64,000 nt of DNA from Lentzea albidocapillata subsp. violacea (GCF_900100275.1 NZ_FNET01000021.1:1-64000), one strand, 5' to 3'; positions 19,667 through 30,933 are shown, numbered from the stretch's first letter. Notes: generated by a model not told the origin, from the sequence alone. Program-made: numbers and translations.

Positions 19667-22144
19667 TCAGGTGCGGAGTGCGGCGCCCAGGCGTTCCGCG
19701 GCGGCGGCGACGGCGGCGTCGCGGGCCGAAGTCGCCTCCTCCACCGTCAGCGTGCGGTCCGGCGCACGGAAGCGCAGCGAGTACGCGAGCGACTTCTTGC
19801 CCTCGCCTGCCTGCTCACCCGTGTAGACGTCGAACAGGCGGATGTCCTCCAGCAGGTCGCCCGCGGACGCGCCGAGGACCTCGGACACCGACTGCACCGG
19901 CACGGAGGCGTCGACGACCAGCGCGACGTCCAGCAGCACCGGCGGGTACGCCGAGACCATCGGGGCCGGGCGGTGGTCGTCCAGCGGCAGCGCGTCGAGG
20001 TCGAGCTCGAACGCCACGGTCCGCTTGGGCAGTCCGAGCGCCTCGATCACCTTCGGGTGCAGCTCACCGGCGTGGCCGACGGGCCAGTCGCCGACCCGCA
20101 GCTCGGCGCAACGGCCGGGGTGCCACGGCAGCAGGTCCGACGCCACGACGCGCAGCTGCACGCCGTAGGCCTGAGCGGCGCGCCGGGCGGCCTCGACGGC
20201 GTCCGACCAGTCGGCGGTGCGGCCCTTGCCCCACCAGCCGGCCAGTTCGCGGTGGCCCGTGAGCACACCGGCGACGTGCAGCGGCTGGTGCGGCAGCGCG
20301 GCCTGCAGCGAGGCCACCTCGGCCTCGGTCGGCCGGCGGTCCACGCCCAGCGACGGCACGGGCACCTGCTGGGCGCGCGGCAGCGTCACCTGGGCGATGT
20401 TGTAGAGCGAGACGTCCTTCGCACCACGGGCGAGGTTGCGTTGGAGGGTCTCCAAGAGGCCCGGCAGCAGCGTCGTCGCCAGGACGTTCTTGTCCGCCTC
20501 CAGCGGGTTCAGCACGCCGACCGTGTTGCGCCGGATGTCGTCCGCCGGCAGGCCGAAGGCGTCGAACACCGACGGGTCGATGAACGGGAACGGCTTGACC
20601 TCGACGAACCCGTCCTCGGCCAGCGTGCGCCACACCGTGCGGCGACGGCGCTGCTGCTCGGTCAGGCCCCGACCGGCGGGAGCGGGCGGCAGCACCGACG
20701 GAATCGTGTCGTAGCCCTCCAGGCGCAGCACCTCCTCCACCAGGTCGGCGGGCTGCACGAGGTCGGCACGCCACGTCGGCGGCACGGCCGTGACGATCGT
20801 CTGGCCCTCCTCCGAGGTGGTCACCGAGACCTGGCAGCCGATCTGGCCGAGCCGGCGGGCCGTGACCCCCCGCGCGTAGCGGACCCCGGCGATGCGGTCC
20901 GGCAGGTCGATCGGCATCGACACCGGCGCGGGCAGCGCGGGCACGCCCACGTCCGTGCGGCCGGGCTTGATCTGGCCCTCGGCGTAGTGGTTGAGCAGCT
21001 TCGCGGCCCGCTCCAGCGCGACGGGCGCGAGAGCCGGGTCGACGGTGCGCTCGAAGCGCTTCGCGGCCTCGGACGGCAGCTTGTGCCGGCGGACCGTGCG
21101 CGCGATGGACGCCGGGTCCCAGTTCGCGGCTTCCAGCAGGATGTCCGAGGAGCTGTCGCCGACCTCGGTCGACGCACCACCCATGACACCGGCCAGCGAG
21201 ATCACGCCGGAGTCGTCGGCGATCACGATGTCGTCGGCGTCGAGCGCGCGGACCTGGTCGTCCAGCGTCGTGAGCTTCTCCCCCGCCAGCGCACGGCGGA
21301 CCGTCAGCGCGCCGGACAGGGACGCCGCGTCGAACGCGTGCAGCGGCTGGCCCAGTTCGAGCATCACGTAGTTCGTGACGTCGACCGGCAGCGAGATCGA
21401 GCGCATGCCCGCGAGCATCAGGCGGCGGCGCATCCACCACGGCGTCGGCGCCGTCGGATCGACACCGGTGACGCGGCGCGCGGTGAACCGGGAGCAGCCG
21501 GGACGGTCCTCGATGTGGACCGGCCACGCCTCGCCCTCGGGCTCGGGGATCTCGACCACGCCGGGGTCGCCGAACGGCACGTCGAGCGCGCAGGCGATCT
21601 CGCGGGCGAGGCCGCGGACCGAGAACGCGTAGCCGCGGTCCGGGGTCGGCGCGAGCTCGATGACGCTGTCGTTCAGGCCGAGCAGCTCCAGCGCGTCGTC
21701 GCCGGGCTGCGCGGTGCCGGTGGGCAGCACGAGGATGCCGGAGTGGTCGTCGCCGATGCCGAGCTCGTCGGAGGCGCAGATCATGCCCTGCGACACGCGG
21801 CCGTACGTCTTGCGCTCGGAGATCGCGAAACCACCCGGCAGCACGGCGCCGGGCAGCGCGACGACGACCGAGTCGCCCTCGACGAAGTTCGTGGCACCGC
21901 AGATGATCTGGTTGACCTGCTCCGGGCCGACCTCGACCCGGCAGTAGCGGATCGGCTTCTTGAACTCGGTGAGCTCCTCGATCTCGACGACGCGACCGGC
22001 GACGATCGGGCCGGTCACGGGACCGAGCGGGCTCACCTCCTCGACCTCGATGCCGATGCGGGTGAACGCCTCGGCGAGTTCGTCGGGCGTGGGGACTTCG
22101 TCGAAACCGAGGTGTTCGACCAGCCAGCTGACCGGGACGCGCAT
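19667..22144 (-). CDS. pheT: Phenylalanyl-tRNA synthetase beta subunit
   Basis: 825-aa beta subunit of the alpha2-beta2 PheRS. In order: the tRNA-binding OB domain (about 40-150, with ICGATNFVEGD and GMICASDELGIG), B3/B4 editing domain, B5 DNA-binding-like domain, the catalytic-like core, and the C-terminal FDX-ACB anticodon domain (from about 730, AYPPVLLDVALVVD). ATG at 22144 begins MRVPVSWLVEHL, the typical start. It lies 5 nt after the pheS stop. Normal length for actinobacteria. Confidence 0.97.
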   Translation of the reverse strand: MRVPVSWLVEHLGFDEVPTPDELAEAFTRIGIEVEEVSPLGPVTGPIVAGRVVEIEELTEFKKPIRYCRVEVGPEQVNQIICGATNFVEGDSVVVALPGAVLPGGFAISERKTYGRVSQGMICASDELGIGDDHSGILVLPTGTAQPGDDALELLGLNDSVIELAPTPDRGYAFSVRGLAREIACALDVPFGDPGVVEIPEPEGEAWPVHIEDRPGCSRFTARRVTGVDPTAPTPWWMRRRLMLAGMRSISLPVDVTNYVMLELGQPLHAFDAASLSGALTVRRALAGEKLTTLDDQVRALDADDIVIADDSGVISLAGVMGGASTEVGDSSSDILLEAANWDPASIARTVRRHKLPSEAAKRFERTVDPALAPVALERAAKLLNHYAEGQIKPGRTDVGVPALPAPVSMPIDLPDRIAGVRYARGVTARRLGQIGCQVSVTTSEEGQTIVTAVPPTWRADLVQPADLVEEVLRLEGYDTIPSVLPPAPAGRGLTEQQRRRRTVWRTLAEDGFVEVKPFPFIDPSVFDAFGLPADDIRRNTVGVLNPLEADKNVLATTLLPGLLETLQRNLARGAKDVSLYNIAQVTLPRAQQVPVPSLGVDRRPTEAEVASLQAALPHQPLHVAGVLTGHRELAGWWGKGRTADWSDAVEAARRAAQAYGVQLRVVASDLLPWHPGRCAELRVGDWPVGHAGELHPKVIEALGLPKRTVAFELDLDALPLDDHRPAPMVSAYPPVLLDVALVVDASVPVQSVSEVLGASAGDLLEDIRLFDVYTGEQAGEGKKSLAYSLRFRAPDRTLTVEEATSARDAAVAAAAERLGAALRT

Positions 22145-22149
22145 CCGGA

Positions 22150-23316
<1,167 letters not shown>

Positions 23317-23364
23317 TTAAAGAGCGGCACCGGCCCCTCGATCGTCCCTAGGATGGGCGGCATC

Positions 23365-25122
23365 ATGTCGCACACCTTCCGCGTCGACCTGCGCGGCATC
23401 ATCGACCTGCTCAGTCACCACCTGTACAGCAGCCCGCGCGTCTACGTGCGGGAACTGCTGCAGAACGCCGTCGACGCGATCACGGCGAGGCGTGAGCTCG
23501 ACCCGTCCTGCCCCGCCGGCATCACGATCACCTGCGGTCCGGCGCTGACGATCACCGACACCGGCGTGGGGCTCACCGAGGACGAGGTCCACGAGCTGTT
23601 GTCCACGCTCGGCCGCACGTCGAAGCGGGACGACCTGGGGTTCGCCCGCGAAGGGTTCCTCGGGCAGTTCGGCGTCGGCATGCTGTCGTGCTTCCTCGTC
23701 GCCTCGTCCGTGACGGTCATCACGCGGTCCGCTCGCGGTGGTCCGGCCGTGCGGTGGGAGGCGGACTCCTCGGGTAACTACACCGTGTCCGAAATGGACA
23801 CTGCGGACGGTGTGCCGGTCGGTACGACGGTGAAGCTGACTGCTTCGCGTGGCAACGAACACTGGCTCGAAGCCGACGTCGTGCGGCCGTTGGTGAGCGA
23901 CTACGGCGATCTGCTGCCGGCCGTCGTGACGCTGGACGGCGCTCAGGTCACCCGCGGCGAACGTCCGTGGGACGACGAGGACGCCGACCTTTCCGAGTAC
24001 TGCGAGCAGGTCCTCGGGTTCAGGCCCTTCGAGGCGATCCCGATCGAGGTCGAGGCGGCGGGACTCACCGGTGTCGCGTTCGTGCTGCCGTCCGGTGTGC
24101 ACCCCGGCACGCGCCAGACGCACCGGGTGTACCTGAAGCGGATGCTGGTCGGCGACAACGTCGAGGGCCTGCTGCCGGACTGGGCGTACTTCGTGCGGTG
24201 CGTGGTCGACGCGTCCGCGATCCGGCCCACGGCGTCACGCGAGTCGCTCTACCAGGACGAGATGCTGCTGGCGGTGCGTGAGGAGCTGGGCGAGCAGATC
24301 CGCGACTGGCTGATCAGGCTGGACGCGATCGAACCGCGCCGGGCCGGTGAGCTGCTGGCCGCGCACCACCTGGGCATCAAGTCGCTGGCGCGTTCGGACG
24401 ACGAGATGCTGCGGCTGGTCGAGCGGTGGCTGCCGTTCGAGACGACCGAGGGCGCGATCCCGTTGCGGCAGTTCAAGCGCAAGCACGGCGCGATCCTCTA
24501 CATCCCGGACGTCGACGAGTTCCACCAGCTCGCGCCGGTCGCGGCCGCGCAGGGGCTGGGTCTCGTGAACGCCGGCTACGCCTACGACATGGAGCTGCTG
24601 AACCGGCTGAGCGCCCTGGACGGTCCTGCCGTCGCGCGCCGGGTCGCGCCGTCGGAACTGCTGGCGGCGCTGGCCGATCCGGAACCGGGCATCGAGACGG
24701 CGCTGCGGCTGCGGCTCTCCGAGGGCGCGGCGGCGCTGGACCGGCACGACTGCGACGCGGTGATCCGCGACTTCGACCCGGTCTCGTTGCCCGCCCTGCT
24801 GATCACCAACGCGGAACAGCAGCGCAAGCTCGACACCGAGCAGACGGCGGAGGAGGTGACGGACCCGTTGTGGGCGGAGCTGCTCGGGCAGCTGACCGCG
24901 GGCTCCGGAACGTCACGTCCCGAGCAGCTGGTCCTCAACTGCCGCAACCCGCTGGTGCAGCGACTGGCGCGGCTGAGGGACCCGGCTCTGGTGGAGCTGA
25001 CGCTCGAATCTCTATACGTGCACGCCGTTCTGCAGGCTCGGCGAGCGATGCGACCGAAGGACACGGCGGCGCTGAACCGTTCGTTCCTGGAACTGCTGGA
25101 CCGCGCCGTTGGGGGTAAGTGA
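23365..25122 (+). CDS. Hsp90-family (HtpG-like) ATPase
   Basis: 585-aa GHKL chaperone. The ATP-binding domain has the Glu and Asn of helix 1 in RELLQNAVDA (Glu30, Asn34), the DxGxG box ITDTGVGLTEDEV, and the lid EGFLGQFGVGMLSCF. The middle domain contains RVYLKRMLVGD and RPTASRESL, equivalent to the LPLNISRE segment of HtpG. The C-terminal third diverges from E. coli HtpG. ATG at 23365 is preferred; another in-frame ATG is at 23353. The TPR gene starts 2 nt after its stop. It is probably a specialised paralogue rather than the housekeeping chaperone, working with its TPR neighbour. Confidence 0.9.
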   Translation: MSHTFRVDLRGIIDLLSHHLYSSPRVYVRELLQNAVDAITARRELDPSCPAGITITCGPALTITDTGVGLTEDEVHELLSTLGRTSKRDDLGFAREGFLGQFGVGMLSCFLVASSVTVITRSARGGPAVRWEADSSGNYTVSEMDTADGVPVGTTVKLTASRGNEHWLEADVVRPLVSDYGDLLPAVVTLDGAQVTRGERPWDDEDADLSEYCEQVLGFRPFEAIPIEVEAAGLTGVAFVLPSGVHPGTRQTHRVYLKRMLVGDNVEGLLPDWAYFVRCVVDASAIRPTASRESLYQDEMLLAVREELGEQIRDWLIRLDAIEPRRAGELLAAHHLGIKSLARSDDEMLRLVERWLPFETTEGAIPLRQFKRKHGAILYIPDVDEFHQLAPVAAAQGLGLVNAGYAYDMELLNRLSALDGPAVARRVAPSELLAALADPEPGIETALRLRLSEGAAALDRHDCDAVIRDFDPVSLPALLITNAEQQRKLDTEQTAEEVTDPLWAELLGQLTAGSGTSRPEQLVLNCRNPLVQRLARLRDPALVELTLESLYVHAVLQARRAMRPKDTAALNRSFLELLDRAVGGK

Positions 25123-25124
25123 AC

Positions 25125-27827
25125 ATGGCCGACTTCACCGCCGAGGACGCCGAACGGGCGTTCCTGGAGGCGTACAACATGCCCACGGGCATGCCGAAGC
25201 ACGAGGCGCTGGAACGGGCCGCGCGCATGTCCGACGCGCTCGGGCACCTGCCGCTCGGCGTCTCGTGCCGCACCGCGCTGATCGACTCGGCGTACTACCT
25301 GTCGCGCTACGACCTGATGCTCGCGCCGTTCGCGTGGGTGCGGGCCGCCGAGGAGAAGGATCCCGAGGCGTTCAACGAGTACGAGGTCCACTCGCTGAAC
25401 TGGGCGCACAAATGGATCGCGACCGGGCTGCGCCGCGACCCGAAGTTCTCGCTGGACCAGCTGCAGGCCGTGATCGGCCAGCTGGCGGACCGCTACGGCA
25501 GGCTCGGTTTCTCGGTGCAGCCGGTGCACGGCGCCCGCGCCGAGTACGCCTACCACGTCGGTGACATGACAGGCCTCGCCGAGCAGCTCGGGCGTTACCT
25601 CGCCACGGAGCGCGGGCCGATGGCGGACTGCGCGGCCTGCGTGATCGAGGAGCAGGTCTGGATGCTGGCGCGCCTCGGCCGTCACCAGGAGGCCGCCGCG
25701 CACGGCTGGGAGGGCCTGTCGGGCGACTCCGGCTGCGCCACGCAGCCGCAGGGCATCCTGTCCGCGCTGCTGTGGCCGTTGCTGGAGATCGGCGAGCTGG
25801 AGAAGGCCGCGCACGCGCACACCACGGCGTACCGGTTGATCAAGGACGACGAGATCACCTCGTACGTGCACGAGCACATCCGGTTCTGCGCGCTGACGGG
25901 CAACCTCGCGCGCGGCGAGGACATCCTGCGCCGCTCGCTGCACAAGGTGACGGGCGTGCAGCTGCCGGCCGACGAGATGTCGTTCGCGGAGTGCGCTTCC
26001 GTGCTGCTGCAACGCCTCCCGGCCGACACGGTGTTCGAGGTCCCCGCGGTCGGTGCGCGGACGGCCGCCGAGCTCCTCGACCGGCTGTCGAAGCGGGCCC
26101 TGCAGCTCGCGAGGCAGTTCGACGAGCGCAACGGCACGCCGGCGTGGCACGAGCGGATCACGAAGTCGCTGGAGCAGAAGGACTACCCGGCGGTGGAGCT
26201 CGCGGTGCCGGCCGCGCCGGTCGCCGCGCCCGCCGAGGAGTCCGTCGTGTTCGGCGACCCGGTGGAGATCGCCGAGTCGATGGTGACGCTGTACGAGCAG
26301 GGCGACTTCGTGCAGGCGCGGCGGATGCTCGACTCGCTGCCGGCGGACATGGACTCGTTGCTGCCGCCCGATCTCGCCGCGCACGCGGGCATCCGGCGGA
26401 TGACGACCGGGCTCGTGCCGTTCGACCCGGCGGTGTTCGACGGGCTGCTGACGGCGTTGCCCGCCGACCTCGCGCTGCGCTACCAGGCCCGGCTCGCGAT
26501 GGGGCTGCCGGATGGCCAGTCGCTCGCCGAGCGGTGCCTGGCCGAGGCGGCGACGGACTACACGCGGACGGTCGCGGCACTGTCGCTGGCGGAGCTGTAC
26601 GACGACGCGCACGCGCACGAGCAGGCGAACGAGATGATCGCGCTGGCGTCCTCTTTGGATGTTCCGGAGCTGCGCGGCCGGGTCGCGGTCGAGACGGCCG
26701 AGCACAAGGCGCGGCAGCAGGACCTCGAAGGCGCGTACGCGGACGTCCTGGCGGTCATGGCGGGCGAGATCCCGTTGAACGCCCGGTTCGAGGGCTACCG
26801 GCTGCGGTTGCGGCTGGAGACGTTGCTGCGCAAGGTTCCCGAGGCGGTGGCGACGGCGCGGGCGTTCGTGTCGGCGTTCCCGCTGCCGGAAGCCGCGGAG
26901 GCCCGCTGGTACCAGGTCGCGACGATCCAGGAGCTGGACCAGGAAGGGGCCTGCCTGGGCGATCTGCGCGAGGCCGTGGCGATCTCCCGCGTGCACCTCT
27001 CCCCCGGCCACACCGCGCACTTCTGCTTCGCGCTGAGTGGCGGTTACGTGCAGACGGACCGGTTCGTGGAGGCCGCCGAGGTCCTGGAGGAGTCGTTGCG
27101 GCTGCTGCAGGAAGGCCAGGAGGACCTGCGGCTGCAGGTGGTGTTCCGGCTCGGGCAGGTGTGCCGCAAGCTGGGTGAGCTCCCGGCGGCCGAGCGCTAC
27201 CTGCGTGAGGCGGCCGAACTGCTGCCGCCCGAGGAGACGGGGCGCCGGGCGTTCCTGCTCGACGCGCTCGCCTCGGTGCAGGGCCGGCTGGACAAGCACG
27301 ACGAGGCCATCGCGTCCTGGCGCGCCGGTGCCGCGTTGTGGCAGCAGGAGGGCAACCTCTCGGAGGCGATCGGCTCGCTGGTCGAGCTGGCGTCGAGCCT
27401 GCCCGACGACGAGATCACCGAGACCCGTGCGGCCGTGCACGACGCCGAGGCGTTGCTGCCGTTGCTGGACGAGCCGAACGAGGTCACCCGGCGCCAGGCC
27501 GAGATCGCCGCGATCCGCGCGTGGGTGCACGGCCAGACCGGTGAGTTCGCGCTGGCGATGAAGCAGTACCGCGACGCCGAGGCGCTGGTGGTGTCGCTGG
27601 GCGACGAGGGCTGGCGGGTGTTCGTCGTGCTGAAGGCGGCGCACGTGCTGCTCATCGCCGACGACGCGGAGGGAGCGGAGGCCGAGGCACGCCGGGCGGC
27701 ATCGCTGCTGCCCGACGACAACCAGGCCGGGAACGTGCTCTCGATGTTGTCGGAGGCGTTGCGGCGCCAGAACAAGCCTTCTGGCACCGATCCGCTGGTG
27801 CGCGAGCTGACCGCCCGGCTGGACTAG
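25125..27827 (+). CDS. Large tetratricopeptide-repeat protein, partner of Hsp90-like ATPase
   Basis: 900 aa, almost entirely helical repeats. TPR-like units are clearest in residues 540-860 (for example RFVEAAEVLEESLRLLQEG, RKLGELPAAERYLREAAELL, GRLDKHDEAIASWRAGAAL). No signal peptide or membrane span, so cytoplasmic. A Pro/Ala-rich break near 360-375 divides N- and C-terminal halves. ATG at 25125 lies 2 nt past the Hsp90-like stop; a GTG at 25119 overlaps that stop. Eukaryotic Hsp90 works through TPR co-chaperones, so an adaptor or client-recognition role is a reasonable inference. The 3' end overlaps the S41 peptidase gene. Confidence 0.85.
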   Translation: MADFTAEDAERAFLEAYNMPTGMPKHEALERAARMSDALGHLPLGVSCRTALIDSAYYLSRYDLMLAPFAWVRAAEEKDPEAFNEYEVHSLNWAHKWIATGLRRDPKFSLDQLQAVIGQLADRYGRLGFSVQPVHGARAEYAYHVGDMTGLAEQLGRYLATERGPMADCAACVIEEQVWMLARLGRHQEAAAHGWEGLSGDSGCATQPQGILSALLWPLLEIGELEKAAHAHTTAYRLIKDDEITSYVHEHIRFCALTGNLARGEDILRRSLHKVTGVQLPADEMSFAECASVLLQRLPADTVFEVPAVGARTAAELLDRLSKRALQLARQFDERNGTPAWHERITKSLEQKDYPAVELAVPAAPVAAPAEESVVFGDPVEIAESMVTLYEQGDFVQARRMLDSLPADMDSLLPPDLAAHAGIRRMTTGLVPFDPAVFDGLLTALPADLALRYQARLAMGLPDGQSLAERCLAEAATDYTRTVAALSLAELYDDAHAHEQANEMIALASSLDVPELRGRVAVETAEHKARQQDLEGAYADVLAVMAGEIPLNARFEGYRLRLRLETLLRKVPEAVATARAFVSAFPLPEAAEARWYQVATIQELDQEGACLGDLREAVAISRVHLSPGHTAHFCFALSGGYVQTDRFVEAAEVLEESLRLLQEGQEDLRLQVVFRLGQVCRKLGELPAAERYLREAAELLPPEETGRRAFLLDALASVQGRLDKHDEAIASWRAGAALWQQEGNLSEAIGSLVELASSLPDDEITETRAAVHDAEALLPLLDEPNEVTRRQAEIAAIRAWVHGQTGEFALAMKQYRDAEALVVSLGDEGWRVFVVLKAAHVLLIADDAEGAEAEARRAASLLPDDNQAGNVLSMLSEALRRQNKPSGTDPLVRELTARLD

Positions 27828-28705
27828 CTTTTCGGGGTCGCCTTCTTGTAGGCGACCTCGAACGCCTCGTCCGCGGGCACCTGGATGTGCGGGACGACTC
27901 CGACGCCCTCCCAGTTGGTGCCGGAGATCGGGTTGATGGCGCGGCCGTTGGGAACCGCGGACTTGAGGTGCGGACCGACCCGGTAGCGTTCGCCGGGGTG
28001 GGCGCCGCCCCTGGTGGTCTCGCCGATGAGGGTGGCGCGCTCGTTCTGCTGGAGGTTGTAGCTCAGTTCCTCGCCACCGGAGAACGTGCGGGCGCTGGTG
28101 AGGACGTAGACGGGCTTCGTGCCGCCGAACTTCGGGCCTGGCACGTGCGGCAGCGTCCAGAACTGCCGGGTGGAGTCTTCCGGGCGGTTGTAGATGTCGT
28201 TGAGGTGCACGGGTTCGTCGAACAGGTAGCTGCAGATCAACGCGACCGTCTGCGGGTCGCCACCGCGGTTCTCGCGCAGGTCGAGGATCAACGCGTCCGT
28301 GTGCGCGATGAGGTTCATCGCGGCGACGTAGGCCGGCGTGGCGATCTCGGCGCCGTGCAGCAGGCGAATTTCGAGCAGGCCGACGTTGCCGTCGAGCCGC
28401 TCGACCCTGCGGATGCCGAACGCGTCGAGCTCGGCTTCCTTCTGGTACGCCACCGGGTCCCAGGCCAGATCCTGGCCGGTCTCGGGGACCTCCTCCGCGC
28501 TGTAGAGCAGGCGGAGATGCTTGTCGCCGTTGACGCTCTGCAGGTCCGCGGTCACCCTGGCCGCGAACTCCTCATCGTCCACATCGGAGTACGCACCCTC
28601 GTCGAGACGGGCGCGGACGACCTTCGCGATCTCGTTGGCCGTGTCCGGAAAGACGTAGTAGGAGGCGAGCTGGGAGCACAGGGTTTCGATCTCTGGTTCG
28701 CGCAC
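27824..28705 (-). CDS. S41-family peptidase (IRBP/tail-specific type)
   Basis: 293 aa. The S41 core is present: LDLRENRGGDP, then TSARTFSGGEELSYNL with the nucleophile Ser209, and GETTRGGAHPG with Glu229 downstream. The N-terminal 100 residues form the helical lead domain seen in retinoid-binding-protein-like members (VSNGDKH-type motif SVNGDKHLRLLYS). There is no PDZ domain and no signal peptide, so it is probably cytoplasmic. GTG start at 28705. Convergent with the TPR gene and not in its operon. Confidence 0.87.
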   Translation of the reverse strand: MREPEIETLCSQLASYYVFPDTANEIAKVVRARLDEGAYSDVDDEEFAARVTADLQSVNGDKHLRLLYSAEEVPETGQDLAWDPVAYQKEAELDAFGIRRVERLDGNVGLLEIRLLHGAEIATPAYVAAMNLIAHTDALILDLRENRGGDPQTVALICSYLFDEPVHLNDIYNRPEDSTRQFWTLPHVPGPKFGGTKPVYVLTSARTFSGGEELSYNLQQNERATLIGETTRGGAHPGERYRVGPHLKSAVPNGRAINPISGTNWEGVGVVPHIQVPADEAFEVAYKKATPKS

Positions 28706-28741
28706 GGGCGCACAGTAACCGCGCGCCCGTGGCCCGTCAGC

Positions 28742-29584
28742 TCAATTCCGCTGATCCCGCGCGGAGGCGTAGAGGCACACCGCGGCGGCGGTCGCGAGGT
28801 TCAGGCTCTCGGCGGCGCCGTACAGCGGCACCTTGAGCGACGTGTCCAGCTTCGCGACGACGTCGTCGGGCAGGCCGTGCGCCTCGCTGCCGAAGACCCA
28901 CGCGGTGGGCTGCGCCAGTTCGCCGTTCGCCGATGCCTCGACCAGGTCCTGCTTCGCGTAGCCGTCGGCGGCCACGAGCCTCAGCCCGGCCTGGCGGCAG
29001 GCGGCGAAGACCTCGTCCGCGTCGCGGGAACGAGCGATGGGCAGGTGGAAGAGCGAGCCGGTGGAGGCGCGCACGCACTTGCCGTTGTGCGGGTCGACCG
29101 TGTCGCCCGCGAAGATCACCGCGTCCGCTCCGGCCGCGTCGGCCACGCGCGTGACGGTGCCCGCGTTGCCGGGGTCGGAGACGCCGTAGAGCACCGCGAC
29201 GAGGCGCGGGGTGCCCTGCAGGGCTGCTTCCAGCGACTGCGGGACCGCGTCGCAGACCGCGACAATCCCCTGGGGCGTCACGGTTTCCGACAGCGATTCG
29301 GCGGCCTTGTCAGTGACCTCGCTGATCCGGATGCCTCGCTCGGAGGCGCTCTGGAGCAGTTCGGCGTTCCGTTGCGCGGCCGGCGCCGTGACGAACAGTT
29401 CGTGCACCTCGCCGCCCTGCCAGGCAAGTGCCTCGCGCACGGCCTGGGCGCCTTCGACGAGGAAGCGGCCTGCCTTGTCGCGGCCCTGGCGGCGGGTCAG
29501 GTGGCGAGCAGCAACGACCCGAGGCGTCCGTTCGGTGAACGGATCTGCCTCGGGTCGGTTGCTGTCGCGAGGGTGCTGGCTCAG
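28742..29584 (-). CDS. tsnR: TrmH/SpoU-family rRNA 2'-O-methyltransferase
   Basis: SPOUT methyltransferase, about 280 aa. Motifs: [38 protein letters not shown] and [21 protein letters not shown], the knot region binding S-adenosylmethionine. An N-terminal RNA-binding substrate domain ([16 protein letters not shown]) is intact. The frame stays open far upstream, but has no ATG, GTG or TTG between the rplT end and the first conserved residues. The best start is a CTG at 29584 that overlaps the rplT stop as CTGA, like the coupled overlaps elsewhere in this genome. The rplT-tsnR order is conserved in mycobacteria. Confidence 0.85.
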   Translation of the reverse strand: MSQHPRDSNRPEADPFTERTPRVVAARHLTRRQGRDKAGRFLVEGAQAVREALAWQGGEVHELFVTAPAAQRNAELLQSASERGIRISEVTDKAAESLSETVTPQGIVAVCDAVPQSLEAALQGTPRLVAVLYGVSDPGNAGTVTRVADAAGADAVIFAGDTVDPHNGKCVRASTGSLFHLPIARSRDADEVFAACRQAGLRLVAADGYAKQDLVEASANGELAQPTAWVFGSEAHGLPDDVVAKLDTSLKVPLYGAAESLNLATAAAVCLYASARDQRN

Positions 29585-29970
29585 GCCTGGTCCCCGGCAG
29601 GAGCGTTCACGTCGGCCGGGAGCGCCTTGCGGGCGATCTCGACGAGCGCCGAGAAGGCGTTGGCGTCGTGGACGGCGAGGTCCGCGAGGATCTTGCGGTC
29701 GACCTCGACGCCGCCCAGGCGAAGACCCTGGATCAGGCGGTTGTAGGTCATGCCGTTCGCACGGGAGGCAGCGTTGATGCGCTGGATCCACAGCTTGCGG
29801 AAGTCGCCCTTGCGCGCACGGCGGTCGCGGTACGCGTAGTTGAGCGAGTGGAGCACCTGCTCCTTGGCCTTGCGGTACAGCCGCGAGCGCTGGCCGCGGT
29901 AACCGCTGGCCAGTTCGAGAACGGTACGACGCTTCTTCTGGGCGTTTACAGCCCGCTTGACGCGTGCCAC
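29581..29970 (-). CDS. rplT: 50S ribosomal protein L20
   Basis: 129-aa large-subunit assembly protein. Begins [19 protein letters not shown] with the basic N-terminal extension, then [11 protein letters not shown] and [17 protein letters not shown], all conserved. GTG start at 29970. In many bacteria L20 also represses its own operon. Its stop is shared with the CTG start proposed for the methyltransferase. Confidence 0.98.
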   Translation of the reverse strand: MARVKRAVNAQKKRRTVLELASGYRGQRSRLYRKAKEQVLHSLNYAYRDRRARKGDFRKLWIQRINAASRANGMTYNRLIQGLRLGGVEVDRKILADLAVHDANAFSALVEIARKALPADVNAPAGDQA

Positions 29971-30047
29971 GGGTACATCCTGTCGATCTCATGGGGAGGC
30001 GGAGTCGGGGTCCGCCACCCGAATTAGCTAGGGGGTTTCGAAGCGGG

Positions 30048-30242
30048 TCAGAGACCGAGCAGCTTCTTGATGCGCGGAGCGTCGTGCTCCGACACGACCG
30101 CGGTGCCGCTCATGCGACGCGTCACCTTGCTGGACTTCTTCTCCAGGATGTGGCGCTTGCCGGCCTTCTCCCGGAGGATCTTGCCGCTGCCCGTGACCTT
30201 GAAGCGCTTCGAGGTCCCGCTGTGCGTCTTGTTCTTCGGCAT
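30048..30242 (-). CDS. rpmI: 50S ribosomal protein L35
   Basis: 64-aa basic protein beginning [21 protein letters not shown], with the family tail [10 protein letters not shown]. Normal length. Lies between infC and rplT, 50 nt after infC and 77 nt before rplT, in the standard order. Confidence 0.98.
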   Translation of the reverse strand: MPKNKTHSGTSKRFKVTGSGKILREKAGKRHILEKKSSKVTRRMSGTAVVSEHDAPRIKKLLGL

Positions 30243-30291
30243 TTCCGTCCTCGTCTCGTGCTACCCACCGGGTCGGGGGCGGGGGTGCGTC

Positions 30292-30906
30292 CTACGCCTC
30301 TTCCGAAGCGGTGTCGTCCGCCTCGGGCGCATCGTCGTCGTCCTGCTTGACCACGCGCGGCTTGATGTTCTTGTGCGGCGCCAACACCATGATCATGTTG
30401 CGGCCGTCCTGCTTGGGGTTCGACTCGACGAAGCCAAGCTCCGCGACGTCCTCCGCCAGCTTCTGCAGAAGCCTGTAACCGAGCTCCGGGCGCGACTGCT
30501 CGCGGCCGCGGAACATGATGGTCACCTTGACCTTGTTCCCGTGCGACAGGAAGCGGGCCACGTGGCCCTTCTTCGTCAGGTAGTCGTGCGGGTCGATCTT
30601 CGGGCGGAGCTTCTGCTCCTTGATGACCGTCAGCTGCTGGTTCCGACGCGACTCGCGGGCCTTCTGCGCGGTCTCGTACTTGAACTTGCCGTAGTCCATG
30701 AGCTTGCAGACCGGCGGGCGAGCCTGAGCGGCGACCTCGACGAGGTCGAGATCCGCTTCTTGCGCGAGTCGGAGCGCGTCCTCGATGCGAACGATCCCGA
30801 CCTGCTCACCATTCGGCCCGACCAGACGAACTTCCGGCACCCGGATGCGGTCGTTGATGCGCGGCTCGGTGCTGACGGGTGCACCGCGGTTCGAGGGACT
30901 TGTCAT
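30292..30906 (-). CDS. infC: Translation initiation factor IF-3
   Basis: 204 aa. N-terminal domain ([19 protein letters not shown]), linker and C-terminal domain ([31 protein letters not shown]), followed by an acidic tail (about 182-204, Asp/Glu rich) common in actinobacteria. It checks start codon and initiator tRNA on the 30S subunit. The start is an ordinary ATG at 30906, not the AUU of enterobacteria, so the E. coli autocontrol through the start codon is unlikely; a leader attenuator is present instead. Confidence 0.97.
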   Translation of the reverse strand: MTSPSNRGAPVSTEPRINDRIRVPEVRLVGPNGEQVGIVRIEDALRLAQEADLDLVEVAAQARPPVCKLMDYGKFKYETAQKARESRRNQQLTVIKEQKLRPKIDPHDYLTKKGHVARFLSHGNKVKVTIMFRGREQSRPELGYRLLQKLAEDVAELGFVESNPKQDGRNMIMVLAPHKNIKPRVVKQDDDDAPEADDTASEEA

Positions 30907-30933
30907 TCACGTCCTTTGAGACTCGGTTGCGCC

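Noticed and set aside
24582-27644. 1,020-codon minus-strand frame opposite the TPR gene
   Set aside because: Same antisense artefact of third-position GC. Composition is dominated by Arg, Gln, Leu and Val with no recognisable domain.
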